Assembly (NCBI RefSeq): GCF_029211265.1
Contig: NZ_JARGEL010000006.1
Span: forward strand, 62,001 to 126,000
Origin: Extensimonas soli
GTDB lineage: Bacteria; Pseudomonadota; Gammaproteobacteria; Burkholderiales; Burkholderiaceae_C
Reading direction: 5' to 3'
DNA length: 64,000 bases
Below, piece by piece: positions 8,502 to 17,959 of this stretch (position 1 is its first letter; each line of letters opens with the position of its first letter). The position numbers and the translations under genes are program-made. The notes beneath the pieces were generated by a model, which saw only the letters and a program-made list of their open reading frames with translations, searched no databases and had not been told where the DNA came from.

Positions 8502-9698
8502 ATGCACCCAGCTTTGCGCCAGACCATAGACCAGGTGCGCGCCGCAGCCGCGGCGCGCACGCCTTTGCGCCTGCGCGGTGGGGGTACCAAGGATTTTCAC
8601 GGCCCGCGGGGGCCGGCGGGGCTGCAGGGCAGTTTGCTCGATACGCGCGCGCTCGCAGGTATCGTGAGCTACGAGCCCAGCGAACTCGTTGTCACGGCCT
8701 GGGCCGGCACGCCGCTGGCGCAGCTCGAGGCCGCGCTGGCCGAGCGCAGGCAGTGCCTGCCGTTCGAGCCGCCGCACTTTGCCGCGCCCGATGCTGGCGC
8801 TGCTGCCACCGTGGGCGGCATGGTGGCGGCGGGCCTGAGCGGCCCCGCGCGCGTGAGCGTGGGTGCCGTGCGCGACTACGTGCTGGGCCTGCACCTGGTC
8901 AACGGCCGGGGCGAGGCGCTGTGCTTTGGCGGGCAGGTGATGAAGAACGTCGCGGGTTACGACGTCTCGCGCCTCATGGTCGGCGCCTGGGGCACGCTGG
9001 GTTTGATCACCCAGGTGAGTCTCAAGGTCTTGCCCGTGGCGCCGGCCGAGGCCACGCTGCGCTTTGCCTGCACCCAGGCCGAGGCCTTGCAGCGCGTGCT
9101 CGATGGGGCGCGCCAGCCCCTGCCGCTCAATGCGAGCAGCTGGGTGGCCGTGGGGAGCAATGGCGACAGCGACGCTGGCGGCGACGGCAATGGCGCGCGT
9201 CGTGGCGATATGCAGCAGCCGGGATGCCTGCATGTGCGCCTGCGCGGCGCCGCGGCGGCGGTCGAAGAGGCCTGCCGCACGCTGGGCGGAGAGCGGCTCG
9301 ATGCACAAGAAGCGGCTGCGCATTGGCAGGCCTGCCGCGAGCAGACCCTGCCTTGGTTTGCCACGCGCGCGCCCACGCATGCGCTGTGGCGCCTGTCGCT
9401 GCCAGCGACGGCGCCGGTGCTCGCCTTGCCGGCCACGGCCAGCGCGCCGCTGCTCGAATGGCACGGCGCGCTGCGCTGGGTGCAGGCGCCGCTCGCAGAT
9501 GCTGCGGCGCTCGCCGAGGCCGCGCGGGCCGTGGGCGGAAGTGCATCGATTTTCAGAGCGCATGATGCAGGTGGATACTTGCAGAAAGACCTTTTTGGCC
9601 TGCAATCTCCGGCGCTGCAAAAAATCCATGCGCGCGTGCGCGCGGCCTTCGACCCGGCGGGCATCTTCAACCCGGGGCGCATGGGTCTGGACGGCTAG
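8502..9698 (+). CDS. glcE: Glycolate oxidase FAD-binding subunit GlcE
   Basis: A 398-residue protein with the PCMH/FAD_binding_4 fold: RLRGGGTKDFHG at residues 23-34, the GGMVAAGLSGPARVSVGAVRD segment near 110, and the C-terminal AAFDPAGIFNPGRM typical of GlcE. With GlcD and GlcF it oxidises glycolate to glyoxylate at the membrane. The ATG at 8502 has a GGGAAGA ribosome site. glcF starts 8 bp after the stop. No glcD lies on either side: upstream is the divergent hemerythrin gene, so the catalytic subunit must be elsewhere. Confidence 0.92.
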   Translation: MHPALRQTIDQVRAAAAARTPLRLRGGGTKDFHGPRGPAGLQGSLLDTRALAGIVSYEPSELVVTAWAGTPLAQLEAALAERRQCLPFEPPHFAAPDAGAAATVGGMVAAGLSGPARVSVGAVRDYVLGLHLVNGRGEALCFGGQVMKNVAGYDVSRLMVGAWGTLGLITQVSLKVLPVAPAEATLRFACTQAEALQRVLDGARQPLPLNASSWVAVGSNGDSDAGGDGNGARRGDMQQPGCLHVRLRGAAAAVEEACRTLGGERLDAQEAAAHWQACREQTLPWFATRAPTHALWRLSLPATAPVLALPATASAPLLEWHGALRWVQAPLADAAALAEAARAVGGSASIFRAHDAGGYLQKDLFGLQSPALQKIHARVRAAFDPAGIFNPGRMGLDG

Positions 9699-9706
9699 AA
9701 AAAACC

Positions 9707-10972
9707 ATGCAAACCCAGCTCACCCCCGAATACCGCGCCACGCCCGAAGGCCGCGAGGCCGAGGCCATTGTGCGCAAGTGTGTGCATTGCGGCTTTTGCA
9801 CGGCCACCTGCCCGACCTACCAGCTGCTCGGTGACGAGCTCGACGGCCCGCGCGGGCGCATTTACCTCATCAAGCAGGTGCTCGAAGGCGCCACGCCCAC
9901 GCGCAAGACGCAGCAGCACCTGGACCGATGCCTGACCTGCCGCAACTGCGAAAGCACCTGCCCGAGCGGCGTGCAATACGGCCAGCTGATCGACATTGGC
10001 CGCCAGCTTGTCGAAGACAAGGTGCCGCGCCCCCTGGGCGAGCGCGCGCTGCGCTGGCTGCTCAAGGAGGGGTTGCCCTCGCCGCTGTTCGCGCCGGCGC
10101 TCAGGCTCGGGCGGGCGCTGCGCCCCTTGCTGCCCGCGGCGCTGCGCGCCAAGGTGCCGCCCGCGCAATCTGCCGGCGCCTGGCCCACGCGCACGCACGC
10201 GCGCAAGGTGCTGCTGCTGGCCGGCTGCGTGCAACCCGCGCTGCTGCCCAACATCCACGCGGCCACGGCGCGCGTGCTCGACGCGGCGGGCCTGCAGACC
10301 GTGCGGGCGCCCGAAGCGGGTTGCTGCGGCGCGGTGAAGTTCCACCTCAACGACCAGGAGGGCGGCAAGGCGCAGATGCGCGCGAACATCGACGCCTGGT
10401 GGCCGTGGATTGCGCCCGAGGGCGAGGAGGGTGGACAAGGCGGGCAAGGTAGGGTCGAGGCCATCGTGGTCAACGCCTCGGGCTGCGGCCTCATGGTCAA
10501 GGAATACGGCCACCATTTGCGCAACGACCCCGCCTACGTCGACAAGGCTGCGCGCATCAGCGCGCTCGCGCGCGATCTGAGCGAGCTCCTGCCCGACCTG
10601 GTGCCGCGCCTGCAGCCACGCATGCAGGACGCCAGCCCGGCGCGCGCGGCGCTGTACGCCTACCACCCGCCGTGCACGCTGCAGCACGGGCAGCAGCTGC
10701 GCGATGTGGTCGAGACGCAGCTGGCTGCACTGGGCCTGCGCCTGCAGCGCGCACCTGCCGAGGCGCACCTGTGCTGTGGCTCGGCGGGCACCTATGCGCT
10801 GCTCGAACCCCACACTGCGCAGACGCTGCGCGACCGCAAAATCGGCCAGCTGCAGACGCTGCAACCCGCCGCCATTCTGAGCGCCAACGTCGGCTGCATC
10901 ACGCACCTGCAAAGCGGCACCGAGCTGCCCGTGCGCCACTGGGTCGAATTGCTCGATGAATGCCTTTCCTGA
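9707..10972 (+). CDS. glcF: Glycolate oxidase iron-sulfur subunit GlcF
   Basis: A 421-residue subunit with two 4Fe-4S motifs, CVHCGFCTATCP and CLTCRNCESTCP, in the first 90 residues, followed by two CCG domains (AGCCGAVKFH and LCCGSAGTY with HPPCTLQHG). It passes electrons from GlcDE to the quinone pool. The gene follows glcE by 8 bp and its 3' end lies against the ProQ-domain gene. Length and motif order are normal. Confidence 0.95.
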   Translation: MQTQLTPEYRATPEGREAEAIVRKCVHCGFCTATCPTYQLLGDELDGPRGRIYLIKQVLEGATPTRKTQQHLDRCLTCRNCESTCPSGVQYGQLIDIGRQLVEDKVPRPLGERALRWLLKEGLPSPLFAPALRLGRALRPLLPAALRAKVPPAQSAGAWPTRTHARKVLLLAGCVQPALLPNIHAATARVLDAAGLQTVRAPEAGCCGAVKFHLNDQEGGKAQMRANIDAWWPWIAPEGEEGGQGGQGRVEAIVVNASGCGLMVKEYGHHLRNDPAYVDKAARISALARDLSELLPDLVPRLQPRMQDASPARAALYAYHPPCTLQHGQQLRDVVETQLAALGLRLQRAPAEAHLCCGSAGTYALLEPHTAQTLRDRKIGQLQTLQPAAILSANVGCITHLQSGTELPVRHWVELLDECLS

Positions 10973-11003
10973 CCACGCACGCCCCGTGCCCTCAACCATA
11001 AAA

Positions 11004-12041
11004 ATGGCCACCCTGCCTGACACCATGCCAGAACAAGAACTGCACACCCCTATCGCCCCGCCATCGCTCCCCGTGCACAACGTGGCCGGGATGCCCGACC
11101 CCGCCCAGACGATCACGGTGGCTACCGCACTTGCCGCACCCGATGCCCCTGAAACGCGCAGTGACGCCGGCGCGCAGATCCCCATGCCGCAAACCGCCGC
11201 GCCACAAGCGGCAGCGCCTGGCGAAGAAGCCGCCGCGCAGCGCCCAGGCCGTGCACACCGCAGGCGACGCAAGTCGGCAGGGCGCACCGAGGCCACCGAG
11301 GCGCAAGCGCAGGCACCGTCGTCCACGCCTGCGCCCGCACCAGGACAGCAAGCCGCTGCACGCGCGCCGCGGCGCACGCACCCCGTGCTCGAGCAGCTCG
11401 CCGCGCTCTATCCGCAGCTGTTCGGCGCCGTGTTCCGGCCGCTCAAGCGCGGCATTTTTCAGGACCTGATCGCCGCGCACCCCGACGCCTTCGAGCGCGC
11501 CGCGCTCAAGGAGGCGCTGGGCCTGCACACGCGCTCCACACGCTATCTGCACAGCGTGGCCGCGGGCGGCAAGCGCTACGACCTGGCAGGCCAGCCGGGC
11601 GAAGACCTGACGCCCGAGCATGTCTTGCATGCGCTGCTCGAGGTGCACCGCCGCCGCCAGGCGCGCACCGGCGCCGATGCTGCGGCCACGGCCGACGCCC
11701 AGGCCCAGCTGCGCCGGCGCATGGTGGCGGCTTTCGAGGCCTCGGGCCTCACTCGCGAGGCCTACACCGAGCGTGTGCGCAGCCGCGACGAGGCCGCCAA
11801 CGCCTTGCTCGAAGAAGCCCTGGCCGAATGGGCGGCACGCAACGCCAAAGACGAAGCCCTGCTGCGCGCCTTCGAGGCCAGCAGCACCAGCCAGGGCAGC
11901 GCCGAGGCGCACACGCCAGAAACCCAGCGCAGCGCCGAAGCGCAGTTTGCCGCCATGTACGGACTCGAGCCGCGCAGCGTCACGCAGGCGCTCGTCCGTG
12001 CGCGCCGTGCCCGGCGGCAGGCTGGCACGGTTTCCGGGTGA
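11004..12041 (+). CDS. ProQ/FinO-domain RNA-binding protein
   Basis: About 345 residues. The N-terminal 110 residues are low-complexity (Pro/Ala/Arg-rich, probably disordered and basic); the ProQ/FinO domain follows, recognisable from HPVLEQLAALYPQLFGAVF, PLKRGIFQDLIAAHPD and ALGLHTRSTRYLHSV with GKRYDLAGQP. A helical Ala/Arg-rich tail completes it. Such proteins bind structured 3' ends and small RNAs. The start is uncertain: ATG 11004 is used here, an in-frame ATG at 10956 would overlap glcF by 17 bp, and ATG 11025 is also possible; none has a strong ribosome site. Confidence 0.85.
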   Translation: MATLPDTMPEQELHTPIAPPSLPVHNVAGMPDPAQTITVATALAAPDAPETRSDAGAQIPMPQTAAPQAAAPGEEAAAQRPGRAHRRRRKSAGRTEATEAQAQAPSSTPAPAPGQQAAARAPRRTHPVLEQLAALYPQLFGAVFRPLKRGIFQDLIAAHPDAFERAALKEALGLHTRSTRYLHSVAAGGKRYDLAGQPGEDLTPEHVLHALLEVHRRRQARTGADAAATADAQAQLRRRMVAAFEASGLTREAYTERVRSRDEAANALLEEALAEWAARNAKDEALLRAFEASSTSQGSAEAHTPETQRSAEAQFAAMYGLEPRSVTQALVRARRARRQAGTVSG

Positions 12042-12060
12042 AGCGCGTCACCGCAAGAGT

Positions 12061-12122
12061 TACAGCAAAATTGGGGTTTGGTGCTTATTGAACCAGCGTA
12101 AGCAGCTCCCAGTATAGGAGCG
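12061..12122 (-). repeat. Short interspersed palindromic repeat, copy 2
   Basis: Minus strand reads GGAGCTGCTTACGC after an A/T-rich arm and ends in a CCAATTTTGC-type tail. It starts about ten bases beyond the lplT stop codon and has the same orientation as lplT. Confidence 0.65.
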
Positions 12123-12131
12123 CTGCGGCGC

Positions 12132-13433
12132 TCAGTGCGTATCGTGGCGCGCGGTGTGCAGCAACTGCTCCATCTCGGCGCCGTAGCGTTTGCAGTTGTA
12201 GGCATGCCAGCGCTGGATCAGCCACATCAGGCCCGCCACGGCGACGCCGAAGGCGGTGATGGCGCCAAACACCGACAGCCCCAGCTTGAGCGACAGGCTG
12301 TAGAACGCGCCCAGCCCGAGGATGCTGGCTTGTTCGTTGAAGTTCTGCACGGCGATCGAGCGCCCCGCGCCCATCAGTTTGTGCCCGCGGTGCTGCAGCA
12401 GCGCGTTCATGGGCACCACCAGAAAGCCGCCGAGCGCGCCAAGCAGCACCAGGTACGGCACCGCCAGGCCAATGTGGTGGATGAAGATGATCAGCACCAG
12501 CAGCACGCCCATGCCTATGCCCAGCGGCAGCACATGGGTGGCCTGGTCCAGGCGCATGCGCACCGACGCCGCCACGGCTCCCGCGGCCGTGCCCAGTGCC
12601 ACCACGCCCGTGAGCGACGAGGCCTGCGAGGTGTCGTAGCCGAGCGCCACGGCCGCCCAGGCCAGCACGATGTATTTGAGGTTGCCGCCCACGCCCCAGA
12701 ACAGCGTGGTCGTGGCCAGCGTGATCTGGCCGAGCTTGTCGAGCCACAGCCGCCGGTTGCAGTCCCAGAAGTCGGGCAGCAGCGCCATGGCGCTTTGCAG
12801 CACGCTGTGCCTCGGGTGCTGGCGCAGCGCGCGCATCTCCACCCCCGTGTGTGGAATGCGCGTGTTGAACCAGGCGGCGAGCGCATACACCACGATCAGC
12901 GCCGCGATGGCCGACTCGGCCGGCGTGTCCACGCCGGTGTCGATGAAGGGAAAGTCGAACTGCAGCAACCAGGCCGACAAATGCGACCCCACGAGCAGCC
13001 CGCCCAGCACCACGCCCAGGATGATGGAGGCGATCGTGAGACCCTCTATCCAGCCGTTGGCGCGCACCAGTTGCGAATGCGGCAGCAGCTCGGTGAGGAT
13101 GCCGTATTTGGCCGGCGAATACGCCGCGGCCCCGAGCCCGACGATGGCGTAGGCCAGCAGCGGGTGCGAGCCGAACAGCATCAGCAGACAGCCCAGCACC
13201 TTGATCGCATTGCTCAGCAACATCACCCGCCCCTTGGGCAGGGCATCGGCAAAAGCACCGACGAACGGCGCCAGCACCACGTAAAACAGCGCAAACATGG
13301 GCACCAGCGCAGCGCGCTCCCACTCGGGGGCGCCGTTGGTGCGCAGCAGTTCCACGGCGGCGACGAACAAGGCATTGTCGGCCAGCGAGCTAAAAAACTG
13401 CGCCGCCATGATGGTGTAGAAACCGCGCTTCAT
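12132..13433 (-). CDS. lplT: Lysophospholipid transporter LplT (MFS)
   Basis: A 433-residue major-facilitator protein with about twelve hydrophobic segments. The N-terminal FYTIMAAQFFSSLADNALF and the later AYSPAKYGILTELLP and ANGWIEGLTIASIILG motifs are those of LplT, which flips lysophospholipids from the periplasmic to the cytoplasmic face of the inner membrane for re-acylation. It is divergent from alr. A GAAAGAA-like site precedes the ATG at 13433 on its strand. The partner acyltransferase Aas is not fused here or adjacent. Confidence 0.88.
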   Translation of the reverse strand: MKRGFYTIMAAQFFSSLADNALFVAAVELLRTNGAPEWERAALVPMFALFYVVLAPFVGAFADALPKGRVMLLSNAIKVLGCLLMLFGSHPLLAYAIVGLGAAAYSPAKYGILTELLPHSQLVRANGWIEGLTIASIILGVVLGGLLVGSHLSAWLLQFDFPFIDTGVDTPAESAIAALIVVYALAAWFNTRIPHTGVEMRALRQHPRHSVLQSAMALLPDFWDCNRRLWLDKLGQITLATTTLFWGVGGNLKYIVLAWAAVALGYDTSQASSLTGVVALGTAAGAVAASVRMRLDQATHVLPLGIGMGVLLVLIIFIHHIGLAVPYLVLLGALGGFLVVPMNALLQHRGHKLMGAGRSIAVQNFNEQASILGLGAFYSLSLKLGLSVFGAITAFGVAVAGLMWLIQRWHAYNCKRYGAEMEQLLHTARHDTH

Positions 13434-13571
13434 TGCAGGAAAGAAAATGTCGCTGGCCAGCGCATAGGGTGCGGATGAAAGTTCAGTCGCGGCGGGTTAT
13501 ATCACGGCCCCTCTGCTGCGCTGCTTGCGATGCCAAAATGCCCGGCTGCCGACGGCGCCCCATCCAAAACC

Positions 13572-14684
13572 ATGCCACGCCCCATCCATGCCACCATCCA
13601 CCCCTGCGCCTTGCGCAACAACCTGGCGCGTGTGCGCCAGGCTGCGCAGGACGCCAGAGTCTGGGCCGTCGTCAAGGCCAATGCGTACGGCCACGGCATC
13701 GAGCGCGTCTATGCAAGCCTGCGCGCTGCCGACGGCTTTGCGCTGCTCGACCTGGCCGAGGCCGAGCGCCTGCGCGCGCTGGGCTGGCGCGGCCCCATTC
13801 TGCTGCTCGAAGGCGTGTTCGAGCCGCGCGACCTCGAGCTGTGCTCGCGTCTGGACTTGTGGCACGTGGTGCACTGCGACGAACAGATCGACATGCTCGC
13901 CGCGCACAAGACGCAGCAGCCGCACCATGTGTGGCTCAAGCTCAATTCGGGCATGAACCGCCTGGGCTTCACGCCGCAGCGCTACCGCAGCGCCTGGGCG
14001 CGGCTGAATGCGCTGCCGCAGGTCGATGAAGTCGGCCACGTGACGCACTTCAGCGACGCCGACGGCGCGCGCGGCATTGCGCACCAGGTCGATGCTTTCC
14101 TCGCGGCCACGCAAGACTTGCCGGGCGAGCGCAGCCTGGCCAACAGCGCCGCAATCCTGCGCCACGCGAGCGCCGCGCGAGTGCGCGCCGACTGGGTGCG
14201 CGCCGGCATCGCCCTGTACGGCAGCGCGCCCGACCATCCTGACGGCAGCGCCGCCCACTGGAGCCTGCAGCCCGCGATGACGCTGGCCACGCGCCTGATG
14301 GGCGTGCAGCGGCTCGCGGCCGGCGACAGCGTGGGCTACGGCTCGCGCTTCGTTGCCCCCGCGCCCATGACCATAGGCGTGGCCGCGTGCGGCTATGCCG
14401 ACGGCTACCCGCGCCACGCCGACACCGGCACGCCCGTGCTCGTCGCAGGCGTGCGCACGCGCCTCGTGGGGCGCGTGAGCATGGACATGCTCGCCGTTGA
14501 TCTGGAGCCCGTGCTGGCTGCGGGCGTGCACGTGGGTTTTGGCAGCGAGGTCACGCTCTGGGGCCACGCGACGCGCGGCGGCGCGATCTTGCCCATAGAC
14601 GAAGTCGCGCACGCCGCGGGCACGGTGGCTTACGAGCTCATGTGCGCGCTCGCGCCGCGCGTGCCGGTGGCGGATTGTTTGTGA
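13572..14684 (+). CDS. alr: Alanine racemase
   Basis: A 370-residue PLP enzyme making D-alanine for peptidoglycan. The PLP lysine sits in [10 protein letters not shown] at residue 35 and the second catalytic base, a tyrosine, in SVGYGSRF near residue 255; the RVSMDML segment follows as expected. ATG 13572 (MPRPIHATI) was preferred to an upstream start at 13530, which adds fourteen residues that do not look like the family. Confidence 0.93.
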   Translation: MPRPIHATIHPCALRNNLARVRQAAQDARVWAVVKANAYGHGIERVYASLRAADGFALLDLAEAERLRALGWRGPILLLEGVFEPRDLELCSRLDLWHVVHCDEQIDMLAAHKTQQPHHVWLKLNSGMNRLGFTPQRYRSAWARLNALPQVDEVGHVTHFSDADGARGIAHQVDAFLAATQDLPGERSLANSAAILRHASAARVRADWVRAGIALYGSAPDHPDGSAAHWSLQPAMTLATRLMGVQRLAAGDSVGYGSRFVAPAPMTIGVAACGYADGYPRHADTGTPVLVAGVRTRLVGRVSMDMLAVDLEPVLAAGVHVGFGSEVTLWGHATRGGAILPIDEVAHAAGTVAYELMCALAPRVPVADCL

Positions 14685-14950
14685 GGCCGCGCCGCACGCC
14701 CATGCGCGCGCAACGTGGCGGATACAGATACACGTCCCCCCGAAACGATGGCCCTTGCAGCCGCTGAATCGGTACTCCCAGGAACAGGTTCTAGAATCGG
14801 CCCTATGCACCACGCCTACCGCCTGAATTCCTACGGGCTGACGCTTGCACCCTCCAAGCGTCGCCGGTTCGATATGCGGTTGCGCCATTGTGGGCCGCCG
14901 CACGTTGGCTGAACTTCTTTTTCGACGTTCCTGCCGCATGTGGAGTCCTC
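14685..14950. other. Intergenic region upstream of the hydrogenase-like operon
   Basis: 266 bp with no convincing gene. It should contain the promoter of the operon that begins at 14951, but I see no clear sigma-70, sigma-54 or FNR-type site. A GGAACAGGTTC string at 14781-14791 shares the core GAACAGGTTC with the inverted repeat at the cysM start; this may be chance. Confidence 0.4.
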
Positions 14951-15010
14951 ATGAAATCATTTAACCCCCCCATCGAGCCATTGACCTGCGTTTTGCCAGG
15001 GCAATCCTGA
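14951..15010 (+). CDS. Possible 19-residue leader peptide ahead of hyfB
   Basis: A short open frame, ATG 14951 to TGA 15008-15010, with a good GTGGAG ribosome site seven bases upstream. Its stop overlaps the hyfB start as TGATG, so a ribosome finishing it could re-initiate on hyfB. The peptide (MKSFNPPIEPLTCVLPGQS) has no run of one amino acid that would suggest classic attenuation. hyfB itself has no strong ribosome site other than this coupling, which is the main reason for calling it. Chance remains a real possibility at this length. Confidence 0.45.
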   Translation: MKSFNPPIEPLTCVLPGQS

Positions 15011-17016
15011 TGAACCAGCTCATTGCGGCCGCGCTGCTGCTGATGCTGGGCGGCGCATTGTGTCTTTTGCCCGCAAGCAACCGGCTGCGCGCGAGCGCAG
15101 GGCTTGCGTCGCAGGCCTTGGCGACCTTGCTGGTGTGGTCGGCCGTGTTTCCCGTGATGTTCGGTGCACCCGGTTTGACGCTGCAAATGCCATGGAGCTA
15201 TCCCATGGGGGCGCTGCACTTCCATCTGGACGCGCTGGGCGCCTTTTTTCTGAGCTGGTCCCTGCCCATGACGCTGCTGGGCAGCGTGTATGCCGTAGGG
15301 TATCTGCGCAAATACTTCGACAGCCCACGGCATCTGGGGGTGCATTTCGGCCTGCTGAACATGGTTTCGCTGTCGTTCATTCTGGTCTATACCGGCGAGC
15401 ACGCGGTGACGTTTTTGCTGGGATGGGAAATTGCGGCGCTTTCGGCCTGGTTGCTGGTGATCTGGGACTACACCAACCAGAAGGTGCGCTTTGCCGGTTT
15501 CAATTACCTGGTGTCCACCCACGTGGGGCTGATTTTTCTGGTGGCAGCGGTGATGATCCTCTACACCCACACCCAGTCCTGGTATCTGGACGATTTTGGC
15601 GACTGGATGCGGCACAACCCGGGCACCGTGCGCAACACCGTGTTTTTGCTGCTCGTGACCAGCTTCGGGTTGAAGGCGGCATTTTTTCCATTCCACTCCT
15701 GGCTGCCGCGCGCGCATGCGGCGGCGCCCGCGCACGTGTCGGCACTGATGTCCGGCGTCATCCACAAGGCGGGGCTTTATGCGTTGGTGCATTTTCTGGC
15801 CATTTCGGGACAACCGGACGAATGGATGGGCTGGTTTTTGCTTGCCTTCTCGGCCACTTCGGCGGTGGTGGGCGGCCTCTATACCACGGGGCAGCGCGAC
15901 TTGAAGCGTCTGCTGGGCTACTCGTCGACGGAGAACGTGGGCATCGCCGGCATGGGCTTCGGGCTGGGTTGTCTGGGCCTGAGCTGGAGCCAGCCCGCCT
16001 TGGTGGTGCTGGGTTTTGGCGGCGGTTTGCTGCATGTGCTCAACCATGCGTTTTTCAAGTGCCAGCTGTTTTATGCCGCCGGCTGCGTCTATCAGGCCAA
16101 ACACGTGGTCGATATCGAGCGCCTGGGCGGGCTGTTCGCACGCATGCCCGTGACGGCACTGTGTTTCCTCATTGGCGGCGTGGCCATTTCTGCGCTGCCA
16201 CCGTTCAATGGCTTTGCGAGCGAATTTCTGCTCTATTCCGGCCTGCTGGGTCAGGGGAGCCCGTCTCTCGGGGCCCAGTTGGTGCTGGTGCTGGCGGCGG
16301 CGGCGCTGGCCTTCGTGGGGGCGCTTTCGGTACTGAGCATGACCCGTGCCTATGGCGTGGTTTTTTTGGGCAGTGAGCGCGACACCAGCTTGGCCCCAGG
16401 CCAGGAAGCCAGTGCCTGGATGTTGGCTCCCATGGGCATCCATGCGGTGGGCAGCGTGCTGCTGGGCATGGCGCCGGGGCTCGGTTTTGCCCTGGTGGCG
16501 GCGCCTGTCGCGCAGTTCCTGCAAACTGCACCAGGCCCTGCGGCCGTGGCGGCACTGCACGCGGCGGCGCAGACCCTGAACCACGTCGGCATTTTTGGTG
16601 CCGTCTTGGCGACTGTGGTGCTGGCGGTGTTCTGGCTGCGCGAGCGGCTGCTGCCTGCCCGGCCCCTGCAAAGTGCCACCTGGGCGTGCGGCTATGGCGT
16701 GCCGCAAGCGCGCATGCAATACACCGGCGCGGGTTTTTCGGTGGACTTCACCGCGCACTTCAAAAACATCGTGCTCATGCTCAAACGCCAGAAAGCGCCC
16801 AGGGCTTATTTCCCGGACGATAGCTACGTGGTTGTCGATTGCGTCGATGCCGTCGAAAGACGCCTGTACGCGGTGATCGCCCAGGGGGATGCATCTGCGA
16901 GCGAACTGTCCGAAAAAATGCACGAGGACGATCCGCGTCTGGCTTTTGCCGTGGGGCTGGCCGCCATCGTGGTGATTGCCGCGCTGGTGGTGCTGGCCAG
17001 GGGAGCGCTGCCATGA
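15010..17016 (+). CDS. hyfB: Hydrogenase-4/complex I-like proton-translocating subunit HyfB (NuoL/Mrp family)
   Basis: A 668-residue membrane protein with about fifteen hydrophobic segments. The antiporter-like core residues are in place: glutamate in LLGWEIAALSAW near 140, lysine in SFGLKAAFFPFHSW near 222, and the His-Lys pair in GVIHKAG near 252. These form the proton half-channels in NuoL-type subunits. The C-terminus carries an extra soluble stretch and a last membrane helix. It overlaps hyfC by four bases (ATGA). In this operon it would couple electron transfer to proton or sodium movement. Confidence 0.9.
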   Translation: MNQLIAAALLLMLGGALCLLPASNRLRASAGLASQALATLLVWSAVFPVMFGAPGLTLQMPWSYPMGALHFHLDALGAFFLSWSLPMTLLGSVYAVGYLRKYFDSPRHLGVHFGLLNMVSLSFILVYTGEHAVTFLLGWEIAALSAWLLVIWDYTNQKVRFAGFNYLVSTHVGLIFLVAAVMILYTHTQSWYLDDFGDWMRHNPGTVRNTVFLLLVTSFGLKAAFFPFHSWLPRAHAAAPAHVSALMSGVIHKAGLYALVHFLAISGQPDEWMGWFLLAFSATSAVVGGLYTTGQRDLKRLLGYSSTENVGIAGMGFGLGCLGLSWSQPALVVLGFGGGLLHVLNHAFFKCQLFYAAGCVYQAKHVVDIERLGGLFARMPVTALCFLIGGVAISALPPFNGFASEFLLYSGLLGQGSPSLGAQLVLVLAAAALAFVGALSVLSMTRAYGVVFLGSERDTSLAPGQEASAWMLAPMGIHAVGSVLLGMAPGLGFALVAAPVAQFLQTAPGPAAVAALHAAAQTLNHVGIFGAVLATVVLAVFWLRERLLPARPLQSATWACGYGVPQARMQYTGAGFSVDFTAHFKNIVLMLKRQKAPRAYFPDDSYVVVDCVDAVERRLYAVIAQGDASASELSEKMHEDDPRLAFAVGLAAIVVIAALVVLARGALP

Positions 17017-17957
17017 CGCCCCTGGCTTTTGCTGCGCTGGCGCTGGTGCACGGGGTGCTGGTGCTGCTCATGCCCATCGTGCTTACAGGGGTGATCAACC
17101 GCACCAAATCGTGGTGGGCAGGACGCAAGGGGCCGCGGCTGCTGCAATTGGCGTCGGACTTGCGGCGGCTGCTGTACAAGCGCCCGGTGGTCAGCGTGGT
17201 GGCCAGTCCGCTGTTTCGCAGCGGGGCCTGGGTCGTGCTGGTGTGCAACCTGCTTGCCGCAGCCATGTCGCCCATGCTGGGCCCCTTTGCTCCGCTGCAG
17301 TTCGCCTACGACTTCATCGCGGTGGCTTACACGCTGGGGCTGGCACGCCTGGCGCTCATGGTTTCGGCCATGGACGTGGGCAGTTCCTTTGAAGGCATGG
17401 GGGCGGCACGCGAGGCGGGGTTTTCGGCGTTTGCCGAACCGGCCCTGTTTTTGCTTTTCGGCACGCTGCTTGCCGCCACGGGGCTGACCAGTTTTGCCGG
17501 CCTGATCGGGCATTTGCACCGCACGCCGTATTACCTGCTGGTGGTGGCGCCGCTGGCCTTCGCACTGCTCGTCCTGTTGCAGACCGAGGCCGCCCGGGTG
17601 CCCGTGGATGATCCGCTCACGCATCTGGAGCTGACCATGATCCATGAGGTGATGATCCTCGATCACAGCGGACCTGAACTGGCGGCCATGCAGTACGCCG
17701 CAGGCCTGAAGATGACGCTGTATGCCGGTTTGCTGGCCGCGTTGCTCAACCCGCTGGATGTGTACGCCGAGCCCTTCGCGGCAACGCTGGCGTCCATAGG
17801 CCTGATGCTGCTGGTGGCTTGTGTGGTGGGTTGTATTGAAGCGCTCACCGCCCGGCTGGCCATGCGCTGGGTGCCGCGTTATGTGCTGCTGGCCGCGGCC
17901 GCCGCGTTGCTGGGCATGCTGTTGGTGTGGCGGGCCGCTGGTGGTGCAGGGAGGTGA
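17013..17957 (+). CDS. hyfC: Hydrogenase-4/complex I-like subunit HyfC (NuoH family)
   Basis: A 314-residue membrane protein of the NuoH/HycD family. The amphipathic GRKGPRLLQLASDLRRLLYK, equivalent to the GRRGPxxLQ motif near the quinone-site loops, lies near residues 34-53, and the acidic PVDDPLTHLELTMIHEVM loop near 195-215 is also characteristic. NuoH-type subunits hold the membrane domain to the electron-transfer arm and line the quinone or equivalent site. Start ATG 17013 overlaps the hyfB stop. Confidence 0.9.
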   Translation: MTPLAFAALALVHGVLVLLMPIVLTGVINRTKSWWAGRKGPRLLQLASDLRRLLYKRPVVSVVASPLFRSGAWVVLVCNLLAAAMSPMLGPFAPLQFAYDFIAVAYTLGLARLALMVSAMDVGSSFEGMGAAREAGFSAFAEPALFLLFGTLLAATGLTSFAGLIGHLHRTPYYLLVVAPLAFALLVLLQTEAARVPVDDPLTHLELTMIHEVMILDHSGPELAAMQYAAGLKMTLYAGLLAALLNPLDVYAEPFAATLASIGLMLLVACVVGCIEALTARLAMRWVPRYVLLAAAAALLGMLLVWRAAGGAGR

Positions 17958-17959
17958 GC

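Noticed and set aside
9540-9620. Repeat copy inside glcE
   Set aside because: The AT-richer stretch there does not contain the 13-mer, and its protein segment aligns with the normal GlcE C-terminus region.
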